A stretch of DNA of 64,000 bases from Mactra quadrangularis (Eukaryota; Mollusca; Bivalvia; Venerida; Mactridae). Under the pieces are notes generated by a model that saw only the letters and a program-made list of their open reading frames with translations, had not been told where the DNA came from and did no database searches. Shown here one piece after another: positions 1 through 9,669 of this stretch. The stretch's first letter is position 1. Each line of letters opens with the position of its first letter. The stretch is from assembly GCA_025267735.1 (NCBI GenBank), contig CM046307.1, positions 5,958,258 through 6,022,257 on the forward strand, written 5' to 3'. A program made the position numbers and the translations under genes.

Positions 1-26
1 TTTAAACCTTTGTCCAAAATTTTCTT

Positions 27-155
27 GTTCGTTTTTAAAATTTCGTACAAAAAATATCATATTCGTACTTTTACTTTTCGTACTAAACTTCATATTCGTA
101 CTTTAATTTTTCGTACTATTCTTTTACTAATTCGTACCATTATTTTCTCGTACAA
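27..155. repeat. degenerate tandem repeat with TTCGTAC core
   Basis: The heptamer TTCGTAC (or TCGTAC) recurs about seven times at roughly 15-20-bp spacing in AT-rich DNA. It lies just downstream of the stop codon of the ligand gene, so it may fall in that gene's 3' UTR or flank. Confidence 0.6.
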
Positions 156-360
156 TTTGTTTTACATATTGCTCGAGTTCTCGTCATAGTTTTATATCAG
201 TCTGATGTGTAATAATGTAATAGTGTATAACGATTATTATGTATGTATTGTATTCCATGTCCATCGTAAAATATTGTGAACACTAAATATATTTTCACAG
301 GGAATGTTTGTAACCAACTGGAATAATTTATCTCCGATACGAGTTTAATAAATTTGGTTT

Positions 361-1242
361 TTATTCGTCACGATCTTTTTTTCCTTTGTAGATATCCCAG
401 TTTTTCTTCAATTTAGACGACTTTCGTCTACCTACTTTTAATCCACATTCGCATGCGACTGTCACGTGATCACTTTCAAACGTCCATGTTTCTTCATATG
501 TCGTATTTTGAGCAATCAAGGGCACAGGCCTACACGCATTTTCTGGATCTCGCTTTAATACTTTGATTGCATACTTCACAGGGTTACAATGGTAAATGCC
601 AAAGAAGCACTTTTTCTGTACACAGTTTCCGTCTAAAATTCTTGTTGGAAAGTAACCTTCTTTTGTCTTACGCCATTTTTGACGAGTTTCACACTCCCAT
701 GCAGGATGAAACTGATTAGAGTTATAACTTCTCTTTTTTCGAGATTTACGTTTCGAAATAGAATCAAACGCCATGTTCTGATATAGAAAGTCAGTGTCTG
801 TAGGTAGATTGGTGTTTTCATTTTCATATTCAATGTCAGCGTTCCTTTTCCGTCTCATAAATTTTCTATTTTGAACACTTATGGTACTTTCATCATCATC
901 ATTATCATCATCACCAGCAATGTCATCAATATCATTTTCATCATTAAAGTAATTGTCCATAAATTCCCCAGCTTGTATCACAGACTTTCTTGATGAACGT
1001 TTTTCATTATAATCGTCCTCATCAATAGCCATTTTACTATCGTCAAACGCAGCGCCCATTAGAGTCCGCAAATCCTGCGCTGACAATGGTTTACATCCTG
1101 ACGTGCGATACGTCACTTTATTATTAGAAAAAATCACAGTAGTTTTGGGTTTTTCCCTTTTATCACGTGGGTACGCCATCATAGGACAGGATAACAATAC
1201 TATATAAAATATAGTGAGTAACAACTTGTGTATTCCTCGTAT
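361..1242 (-). CDS. PTTH/Trunk-like secreted cystine-knot ligand, terminal coding exon (5' part missing)
   Basis: This exon encodes a precursor of a secreted signalling ligand. Residues are numbered from the TTG codon at 1222-1224, which is not a real start. Residues 2-17 are hydrophobic (LLTIFYIVLLSCPMMA), as in a signal peptide. A propeptide follows with an Asp/Asn-rich run at about 95-112. Basic cleavage sites are RRKR at 124-127 and KRKSRKKR at 158-165. The last 122 residues hold seven cysteines (178, 201, 206, 213, 231, 258, 260), a VLKR motif at 222-225, an N-glycosylation site at 240-242, and an ESDHVTVACEC segment at 250-260. The order (paired central cysteines, I/VLKR, W, ESxxVxVACxC) matches arthropod PTTH and Trunk, known ligands of the Torso receptor kinase. 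The frame stays open upstream to a splice acceptor at 1243-1245 and contains no ATG there, so the start codon is in an upstream exon. The stop is TAA at 361-363. The family call rests on a pattern match by eye; another cystine-knot family remains possible. Confidence 0.8.
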   Translation of the reverse strand: MRGIHKLLLTIFYIVLLSCPMMAYPRDKREKPKTTVIFSNNKVTYRTSGCKPLSAQDLRTLMGAAFDDSKMAIDEDDYNEKRSSRKSVIQAGEFMDNYFNDENDIDDIAGDDDNDDDESTISVQNRKFMRRKRNADIEYENENTNLPTDTDFLYQNMAFDSISKRKSRKKRSYNSNQFHPAWECETRQKWRKTKEGYFPTRILDGNCVQKKCFFGIYHCNPVKYAIKVLKRDPENACRPVPLIAQNTTYEETWTFESDHVTVACECGLKVGRRKSSKLKKNWDIYKGKKDRDE

Positions 1243-1262
1243 CTGAAATGAGACAAGTAAGA
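1243..1262 (-). promoter_or_regulatory. 3' splice acceptor of the PTTH/Trunk-like exon
   Basis: Read on the minus strand, a pyrimidine-rich tract (TTACTTGTCTCATTTCAG) ends in CAG at 1245-1243 and directly precedes the open frame, whose first codons read ATA CGA GGA. No in-frame ATG occurs between this site and the first upstream stop, so splicing is the simplest explanation for the missing start. Confidence 0.7.
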
Positions 1263-1330
1263 AAATTATTAATAACGTGTCAATTGTGTTGCAACTTGAA
1301 GAATAATATAATACAGTTCTTGTTTAAGTA

Positions 1331-1414
1331 ATATCGCGGGCTTTGCGTAAAACGGTTGTAACTCACTCTTTTTAATTTGAGTTACGCCTGTTTTGCGCTA
1401 AGTCCGCGAAATAT
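1331..1414. repeat. 84-bp foldback (hairpin) element, copy A
   Basis: Two arms of about 33 nt (ATATCGCGGGCTTTGCG... and its imperfect complement ending CCGCGAAATAT) would form one long hairpin with a short loop. The CTCACTCTT next to the loop resembles the ACTCGCTCTT of the hairpins at 16401 and 19479, which suggests one family. It lies in the presumed first intron of the ligand gene. Confidence 0.55.
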
Positions 1415-2935
1415 TTACCACGTCTAGTTCTCATATACAATATTTGTAAGAAATTCACCTACTAAAAAATTGAGTTTTATTAGATTTTACCAATTTGACG
1501 AGGTACCGTCAATTTCGCAAGTGAATGTATCGTCGCACTCGGCATAAGTTTTCAAGATATTTAATCACGAATCTTTTAACCTCTGGGTACGATAATAAAG
1601 CAAAATGGTACAAGAATTAACAACTGGCTTTAAATTAGTCACAGTGGAACTTAATTACTTCTTTTTTTAATTCACAGTTGAATTCAACACACCTAGGTAC
1701 ATTGTTACTTTATAATAAGCTTATTTTTATTTCCTCGACAATTCCATAGAGACTTGAGAACGGCTTTTGAATATAATGATTATTAGTTGTTACTAGCGAG
1801 CTAAATATAACTCATCTTTCTTTAAATGGTCAGAATAAAGAAATGTCTTTTCAATACCATTTTTATCATTCCTAGGGTATAAACTTGTATTGTTAATATC
1901 GCCCACAGTTGTATCGACTTCTTCAATTAATTCGTTTTAAAACCTCGCATTATCATTTAAATACTAATTAAAGATTTTTGTGTATTTGACAAACAACGTT
2001 AACATCACGTGAACGGTCGGGGGTATAATGAATTTCAATACATTTTATTCGCCATAAAATCTATTTTGAGTTGAAATCATTAACGTCTTTGGCAGTAAAA
2101 TAAATTACATTCTTTGCCTAGGAACACTATTCATTTATTAACGAGTATAATGTCGAACGGTAAGGATCGGACAGAGCTTTATACAACAACTATTTCATTC
2201 ATTCTATAGATTATAAAACACTTAATGTGCCGAGGGCGTCTTGATAAAAAATCTCGATCATTTCATTAAAAGCCCACCAGTGTAAAAACTCACGCCTCAT
2301 AAACTGAACATTTAGGTATTCCGTGTTTTAGATCGTCTCATATAATGGCATGTATTAGTTTTGTTAATGTTCGTGATTATTTTAATGAGGAAGAATTTTT
2401 TCACCATTTTGACCAGTATACGATTAATTTTAAATCCCTCCCATACGTGACATACTCAGCTATTTTGCTATCTCAGCCAAAAAATAAAGTAGTGAAATAA
2501 ATAAAGGACAATTTTTCGAATATTTTCGAAGTATCTAAATAATGATAATAACCTACGTGATTTAAACATATATTTTGTCGTACAGTGTGACCTGGTCTTG
2601 GCCCAAACCTGCGTTTTTAGCTATGCAATAGTTTTTACATTCGTTTAAACAATATTCATTTATTAACAAATTAGTACATATACATGAAAATTATAGAAAA
2701 ATGGGGGCTGAAGACAGTATTGCTTATTTCGTGCTTTACGGTATGACTTTATTCACGACTATGTACTGTCGGTATAACACAGTCTTGGGTTGGTTCCACT
2801 ATTAGAATCACCAAAATTAATGGTCTTGATAGAGGAATTATCTTAATATATGGAACTCTTTTCTTATCAAATTATATAGCATTTTGGACTTAAAACGCAT
2901 AATTTTGCAACAATTATGATGGTCTTTATAGTGAA
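1415..2935. other. non-coding stretch, probable intron of the ligand gene
   Basis: No open frame of useful length and no recognised repeat. The upstream exon of the minus-strand ligand gene must lie to the right of 1245. It could be in this stretch, but I see no ATG-plus-donor candidate I can defend. Confidence 0.4.
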
Positions 2936-3018
2936 ACTCATTCTCGTACCCGAAGTTATCAAGATTCTCGATCTGCTAGTTATGAGAATCCTACTAGATT
3001 CTGGGTACGAGAATGAGT
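2936..3018. repeat. nested inverted repeat (hairpin)
   Basis: ACTCATTCTCGTACCC at 2936-2951 is perfectly complementary to GGGTACGAGAATGAGT at 3003-3018. The 51-nt loop holds a second smaller stem (GATTCTC and GAGAATC). This could be a small foldback transposon or a structured RNA. Nothing shows transcription. Confidence 0.7.
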
Positions 3019-4572
3019 GGAACTGAACTGTATTTAAAGTATCATAGTTGAGTTTGTTGATACTTCCATAACAATTTGTACCATCCCACGAATACAATAA
3101 TAAATATATATACGATATTCGTATTGATATAATAAAAAATAATAAATTTACAATGTTGCAATTTAAAAAATACTGATGTTAACATTATATTTAAACGAGG
3201 AAGTCAAAATTTTATAACAAGGAAGTAACTAAATATGAATAGAATAGAATAGAATATGAAAGTAAGTAAACATACCTTCCGTAACGAGCAGGTAGGTAGC
3301 ATTGCATGAGTGTCGTGTTGAAAAAGATCTCCCCTGAGGTAGATACCCCACTCAGGTTCGAGTTGCACGATGAGCGGTTGTACACAACCAGTGGACTTCA
3401 TAACTTTCTGCATCCGGTTTGCTACTAAGCATTGTTGATAGGTATGGTCCTGTAGCTCCGTGTTGGCCTTATAATGTTTAAATAGTCGATGGTACAGAGT
3501 AATAAACCATCAACTCACTTTTATTACTTGCTTTGTTTAATTTCCAATTTAAAATATTTTCAAGAATAAAGAAATGTTCGTAGATTAAGTAAAACAGTTA
3601 ATTTTCTCAATGCGCGTTGAATGAGTTATGTTCTTTCTTCACTGAAGTTTTTTGTCTTACTCAAATGTTAGATGTAGTTTTCGTTTTAATATTTTTATAG
3701 TATTATCACTAGCAGATTCTCTGGAATGCTCTAACTCAATGGTAAGACGTTAGTTACTATATATAAAGTTTTCCTCAATGAACGAAGACTCTGTATTGGA
3801 CAAATTGTTAGACAACGATGCTGCAAGCTCTCTAGTCGTTTCTGATTGGTTATTCAAAACTCCCACGCACTTTTAGGCATGTTGATCTTGAAATCATGCA
3901 CAGCTGGGAATTTTCGTGTTTATCTGAAAGAAAAAAATGGAAGAAATTGTCATTCAAAGTTTTGATAGAGATGTCAATATGCTATACAATGTTTTATATA
4001 ATCAAAATAGTCTGTGTGTATATTTTGTTAAAAATAAAACAATTGAAGTGAAACGCGCGTTGTAAATTATTCAATAAAATATGATTATTGATCATAGATA
4101 ATTTTAAAACTTGAAAGAATGTGACACTTTGAAAGAATGTACGTCAGAATTGAAATTGGTTAAAGTTAAAAATTCACTCTCATCAATAATTCCGACAATA
4201 ACCGTTTCCGTTGTAATGTGTAGTAGAATGGAATTAGTGAGAGTTGAATCATTTATGTATAGAAACATTACAAGAAGTAAAGGTTTATACAATATAATGA
4301 ATCATGTATAATTACGTCATCACTTACAGAACCATCAATGTAATAAAATGTAAAACTATACATGTACATCATACATACGTCACGTGATTAGACATGTTAT
4401 AAAGTACAGTCATGGTTTAATTTAAAATTCAATACAATTTTATTTTATTTCAAAATATATATGAAAGAAATTCCAATGTTCTATATAAATGTGACAACCA
4501 TTACATCATTCATCGTAAGTTGTCATGACAAGCAAACAATAACAATGTCAATAACAGCAACAGTTTACTGTG
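3019..4572. other. no gene seen
   Basis: AT-rich sequence with a short GAATA run near 3240 and only short frames on both strands. No splice-bounded coding pattern or repeat family is recognised. Confidence 0.4.
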
Positions 4573-4925
4573 ATGATGACGATGATGATGATTATAGTCA
4601 TGGTAATAATGATGATATCATAATATTGATGGTGATAATAGAGATAATAATGTTGATTACATTGAATATGGTTATGGTTATGATGACGCTTTGACACTGA
4701 TAATGATGATGATGTTGATGATGATAGTTATGATGGTGATGGTGATAATGATGATAATAATGATGACGTTGATGATATTGATGTTGCTGCTGATGATGAT
4801 AATGATGATAATGATGATAATGATGACAATGATGAAAATGATAGTGATGGTGGTGATGATGATGATAATGATGGTGATGATGATGATAATGATGACGATG
4901 ATAATAATGATGGTGATGTTGATGC
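4573..4925. repeat. long imperfect GAT/AAT trinucleotide microsatellite
   Basis: About 350 bp made almost wholly of GAT, GAC, AAT and GGT triplets. Frames on both strands stay open only because the unit is three bases long and read as poly-Met/Ile, poly-Asp or poly-Ser, so they are not genes. Confidence 0.9.
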
Positions 4926-5553
4926 AGGCCACATAGCCAACACTATTAAAAACCTTCGTGTTTGTCTTATTCAAAAAGCGTATTATAAAACTGGTTCCAG
5001 TTATTATATATTGTTTAACATTAATTTAATAGAAAGATAAACAAAGAAATAATGAACAATGAATCATGTAACATTCTTCGAACACCTGTAACTATTGTCT
5101 TGTCTGGGTTAACAAACGTATTGTTCTCACGAATATCAAGGCATAGCGAAATCATATTTTATTAATAAAACCTAGATACGTGTAAAACTACGTAATTATA
5201 ATGTAAATCTAGAATTTCTTTATATGCTTTTACCTAACCTTTTGTATAAAAAGTATTTTAACTGCATTCAAATATTTCATCCATGAAGTTATCAAGTGAC
5301 GAAACCGTAGCCTTAAAGATAGCAAAGAACTACGGAATTTCGGAAGTGACATCATCTTGTAAGATATTGATATTAAGTACGGAAGTAAGTTTGTCACACA
5401 GTGTGTAAGAGAATATCGCTTTTTACATTTGATATAACATAAACAAATAAATTTCGAAATATAAACTCGAACTTTTAAATGTTTGTCATATGAATCATGT
5501 AGTCAGAGTATATCACAATGCAGTGTGATCGCGTTTGGAATTGACCTATCAAG
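4926..5553. other. no gene seen
   Basis: AT-rich flank of the GAT tract. No coding frame, RNA gene or repeat family is recognised. Confidence 0.4.
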
Positions 5554-5683
5554 ATTTCGGAACACCTCGACAATTGTCTTCGGATATATGCTTAATACCT
5601 TCATAGAAGATCACCGTGGTTATCCAAATGATACACTGATTAGTCGTCAGTTTACGGAATCGCAATACGGTGATTTCCGGATG
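5554..5683 (-). mobile_element. small inverted-repeat element related to those at 5997 and 35862
   Basis: The left end (ATTTCGGAACACCTCG) and right end (GATTTCCGGATG) resemble the termini of the 5997..6283 element. Read on the minus strand, the TTCCGTAAACTGACGA segment is shared with the 73-bp copy at 35862..35934. I see no convincing target-site duplication. A 72-codon plus-strand frame across it is a by-product of the element and not a gene. Confidence 0.5.
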
Positions 5684-5849
5684 ATAGACAGGCGGCATTA
5701 ATAGTTATTTCCATCTCTTACACCTGCGTATGTTCACTTAAAACATATGGCTTTTGTAAAAATGCATTGAAAATTGCTACTCGTATTCTCTAAGCTAGCT
5801 TTAAACACCGACAAGCAAAAACGCATTATTATCATGCTACATTTATATA

Positions 5850-7126
5850 CAGTCCATTCGCGTTCGCTCGAAATAGGACAGGACTTCAAAAAATGCTCGA
5901 GCGAACGCGATCTCGAGTTAACGTATAACAGATCCGCCATCTTGTTTTTTTTGTAATTTTTTCTACATCGTGACATTCACTTTAAAGGCGTCGTCTCATT
6001 CGGAACAACCTCGGCGATCTTCTATGCATATAAACCTTGAATAACATAAGGTGAAAAAGTAGATCTAGGAATTTTGGTTTCTGCGGTAATATATGAACTA
6101 CACAGAAATACGACTCGTGAGATATTGTACGAATGAAACGATGTGATAAAGCGTGTAACAATGTTATTATAAAATGTTGACATAAAAGTGACTATCGCCG
6201 GACCTTATAACTTGGTTGTAATACTTTTACGTCTGATTTCCAAGGTATATCTTCGTAGATGATCACCGAGGTTGTTCCGAATGGCGTCGTCTCACGCTGT
6301 CACAATATTAGATGTTGATGTAGATTTGAGTTTGAATAAAAGACATGTAATAATTCAATGGTGTTATTTTTCCTAATTTTAAATGTGTTCTTGTTAAGTG
6401 CATTTAACATAACATAAAATTGTTCATTTTGTTAAACTTGATGATGTCAATGTCCTCAATTTTAACCTTTCTTTGTTTTATGTAGAATACATATACATGC
6501 ACTTTGAAACTCATTTTGTTTTTGCTATCGTCCTTGTTGTGAATAAAACTTTACTTATATGTACGCGATTTTTTGTGAAGAATGTGTAATTTTATCTGGA
6601 ATTAAAATATAAAAAATACACATTTTGTTCAATCTTGCTTTTATTTAACTAACTTTTCTCGACGTACGTCGTACTGTCATAAGGTTCGATTTAATATGCT
6701 GTACCAGTACAGGTAGGTAAGATGTAAAATTCAGTTAATTACACGTAATGACACGTTTAAATTAAACAAGATTAAACAGATCTTGGCTTCTACATTATCA
6801 CAGTTTGATTTAATTTGAATTAAGTTTTCAATGGCGAGTGACACGTCAAACAAAAGGCTATTCATCGGATAATGATACCTGGCCGTGAAAGGTGCGAAAA
6901 TTTTCAAAAATCAATACTTTGAGCCAGCGTGTAATTTTCAAGTGATTTTATCATTGACGGGACTTGAAATCCAGCTCGAGTTAACGTAAAATACGAGTCA
7001 ACGCATTTTGAGTTATCGCATCTTTTTTAAATGAACTTTAGAGTAAATTCGATCGGGACCAAGATACGATCTCGAGCGAAACCGTAATTACGAGCGAACG
7101 CGTTTTGAGCGAACGCGAATGGACTG
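5850..7126. mobile_element. TA-flanked terminal-inverted-repeat transposon, non-autonomous
   Basis: The left end CAGTCCATTCGCGTTCGCTC is exactly complementary to the right end, and both are flanked by TA (5848-5849 and 7127-7128). A CAGT terminus with a TA duplication is typical of the Tc1/mariner/pogo group. The class assignment is inference, since no transposase frame is present. Subterminal copies of GAGCGAACGCG and CTCGAGTTAACG lie at both ends (5890-5925 and 6974-7115). The element is 1277 bp, of which 296 bp are a later insertion at 5997. Confidence 0.65.
5988..6292. mobile_element. nested 287-bp TIR element with perfect 9-bp target duplication
   Basis: The element spans 5997..6283. 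It begins CATTCGGAACAACCTCGG and ends with the complement. The similarity of the arms continues for about 45 bp (GATC, TCTA, ACCTTG blocks). It is bounded by GCGTCGTCT at 5988-5996 and again at 6284-6292. Nine-bp duplications are typical of Mutator-like elements. With no transposase, the superfamily is an inference. It sits inside the TA-flanked element at 5850..7126 and is therefore the younger insertion. Confidence 0.75.
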
Positions 7127-7529
7127 TAATATAAAAAGACATCTTTGTTTTCTACCAAAAAGCTAGATAAAAGCTACGCTAAGACAAAAGTGTAGTATAC
7201 ATTTAGTTTACCGCAACCTGGAAGGAAAGAGTCGTGTCAAACAAGCCGAATATGACCTCCCAAAATAATAGCAGATAACGTAATATATCCGTTATATAAA
7301 TAAAAAAAACACAGATTACATAGAAATCTGAGAAGATTAAGGTTCATTTAATACTACAAATAATTTCTCCATGAATTGTCACGCCCGAGATTATCTACAG
7401 TGAAACCTCTGAGCCAATGGTGGAATTCTGTCTGTCAAAATTGCTGTCAAAGAGAGATGACTGTTGATTGCAGGGTTTTGTTTTATTGATGGATAAAGAG
7501 GAAAGGCGAGGTTTGAAAGGCGTGTGTAA

Positions 7530-7785
7530 AGGTAAAGCTCAGTTTAAGGCTGTTGCTGCTAAGAGCTGGTTGTTTTAAGTGAAGGTTTGTTGTTGTTGGA
7601 AAGAGTATGGCTGCTTTTTGCTGGGTTTTTTTGCTGTTGTTGAGAGCTGGTGGTTTGTAGTAAAGGTTTGCTGTTGGTAAAAGGGTGGCTTGTGTTTGAG
7701 GCTGCTGCTGTTGTTTAGATCCGGCTGTAATTTATATGAAGGTTGCAATTGGAAAGAGAGTGGATGCTGTCGGGGAATAGAGACT
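7530..7785 (+). repeat. three degenerate approximately 75-85-bp tandem units, T/G-rich
   Basis: The blocks GGCTGTTGCTGCT, GAGCTGGTTG, GTGAAGGTTTG and TTGGAAAGAG recur in the same order about three times, with indels. The local base composition (T/G on the plus strand) stands out from the AT-rich surroundings. No open frame runs through it. Confidence 0.55.
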
Positions 7786-7933
7786 GATTAAGGTGACTTT
7801 AGGGGGATTTTATACAGTATAGAACATTTTCTCCAAGTAGTAATATTTAAAAAATGTGTTAGGATATAGCGAGAGTCAGTATCACGTAACACAAGAAAAT
7901 AATATTTTGAAATATTGTTACTTGAGCTTTTAG

Positions 7934-8149
7934 TTAAGTCAGAAACGTTCTGGTAGTTTATACAAAGCTTTTGGTATTTTCTCTGAAGAATCTGAAGCTA
8001 GAGTGAGGTTACGAAACGATTTGATTGAAAGCTGTAATCTTATTTACAACAAAAAGGGATGGCATTGTCGACATGGACACTGCTTTTTCAGAAATGCAAG
8101 CTACAGTCGTGAATATTTTAGACTAAAAGACAAAAACTTAAGAAGGTAG
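7934..8149 (+). CDS. unrecognised short open frame, possible exon
   Basis: The frame is open for 71 codons from just after TAG (7931-7933) to TAG at 8147-8149 and has no ATG. It includes a Glu/Arg-rich part (FSEESEARVRLRNDLIESC) and a His/Cys cluster (GWHCRHGHCFF) followed by a basic tail. The sequence TACTTGAGCTTTTAG at its left edge could be a splice acceptor. I recognise no family. It may be a chance frame or a decayed transposon fragment; only its amino-acid make-up argues for coding. Confidence 0.18.
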   Translation, partial: LSQKRSGSLYKAFGIFSEESEARVRLRNDLIESCNLIYNKKGWHCRHGHCFFRNASYSREYFRLKDKNLRR

Positions 8150-9199
8150 CATCATATTTACGAAATTAAATATTAGTTTGATGTTTTTGAATGATCATAT
8201 TTCAATCATTATAATTTCAACATAAATTAATATAGCATTTACAAATACTTGAATAATTGTGAAATAACAGTGTTTTGAGCGTCCCACATTAAACATATGA
8301 AGCCATGTGTACAGAACGTGCTTTGATTCGTACAGAGCGCGTGAGTTAATACAATAGCTATTGCACATTGAGTAATTGTTAAAAATCGTCCACACTGTGC
8401 ACCAGAGCAAACAAAGATTGAATAACTGAATGGTTTACTGAACGGTAAGTAAGGTCATTTAGATAAAACTGTATAAAGAAAATAAACAAAAGATCTCTCT
8501 TTCATAACAACGTTGCAATACCAACCGCTCTGTACACCAATAAGACAGCGAGAGTGATTTCCCTTTGATAAACTTTAGAATAACAGTTAATTGCACAACA
8601 GCGTATTAATTAACTCATGAGCATTAAAACATGATAAAATCGTGTGTGTAGGAGTATCTGTATCAGACTATGAATTTATATTTAAAATGAAAACGGTCCC
8701 AGAAGATTGAATCGTGACACTGCAATCAGAAAATGTACGGAAAATGTACGGCATGGCGGGATTATAGCCAGATCCAGCGTCTGATAACTTGCGTTATTTA
8801 TGGTTTTAGAAAGTTAGCGTGTTGTCATAGAAAGTAACAAACAACAGACTACATTGGGTGTCTCTATTTACTAGTAACTGATTATTTTACTTAATGAAAA
8901 CTGTGTAACTACAATAAAAACTAAATTCCAGAGAGCTAATTTAACCTAATTGCGGTCTATTTATATAAACATATCAACTCTGAAAATTTGTTGAATTCTT
9001 CGTTTTCACTATCTCTTAATATAAACATTTTTTCTTGTATGATGTAATTTACAAACGAGCACGAAGAATTTATTCGGAATTAAATAAAGGTTGAGAGTGA
9101 ATAAAAACGGTTTAAAAAGGAAACGAGATTATACAGATTCAGAATGTGTCTACCCTCCTAGGTCCCTTGATTTACTAAAGTTCACCCAGGTTGGTCATA
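8150..9199. other. no gene seen
   Basis: AT-rich DNA with scattered stops in all frames. No recognised repeat or RNA gene. Confidence 0.4.
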
Positions 9200-9335
9200 T
9201 TCTTCCATAATGTCAATTTTTTTCTCTTTTTAAAAAGTACTTGTATATCGAGGAGTTTTCGGCAATGTGGAAATGAAGGTGAGTACTAGTTACGGACGGT
9301 CCGGGAAAGCTAGGTTAGGTGAACTAGTCGTGATA
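9200..9335 (+). mobile_element. diverged SINE fragment (family 2 body)
   Basis: Blocks ATAATGTCAATTTT, GAGTTTTC-GGC-TGTGGAA, GTGAGTACTAGTTA and GGAAAGCTAGGTTAGGTG follow the same order as the complement of the SINEs at 33271 and 46322. The tRNA-like head and the 3' tail are missing or too decayed to see. Confidence 0.6.
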
Positions 9336-9669
9336 AAATTATCATATTTTTACATCTTGGCATATATACACTGATTGTCGGATACGTTAAGCAAAGTATA
9401 AACATTATTTTTAAAGCTTCAATGAGTATTCGGCTAAGTAATGCGATTTTAAAGATTTTAATGCACAAAAAACGACATGAAAAATAAAAAAATACTTGAA
9501 GTGTATTCTCAATATTTTTGTGAAGAGAGTTTTCAGTCCGCTGTAGAGAAGATAATCAGGCGTTGCAAATCATCCAACATTATGTTACATAGTATTGCTG
9601 ATTCGAATTTATTTGATTTAATATATCATAATTATATCAACATAGTTAGTTTACATAGACCAGTGGCGC

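Noticed and set aside
633..833. 66-residue minus-strand frame
   Set aside because: It overlaps the ligand exon in another frame and has no features of its own.
4461..4974. Overlapping open frames on both strands reading as poly-Met/Ile, poly-Ser or Asp-rich peptides
   Set aside because: They are produced by the GAT trinucleotide tract; the same happens at 21635-21969.
5483..5701. 72-residue plus-strand frame
   Set aside because: Most of it is an inverted-repeat element related to those at 5997 and 35862.
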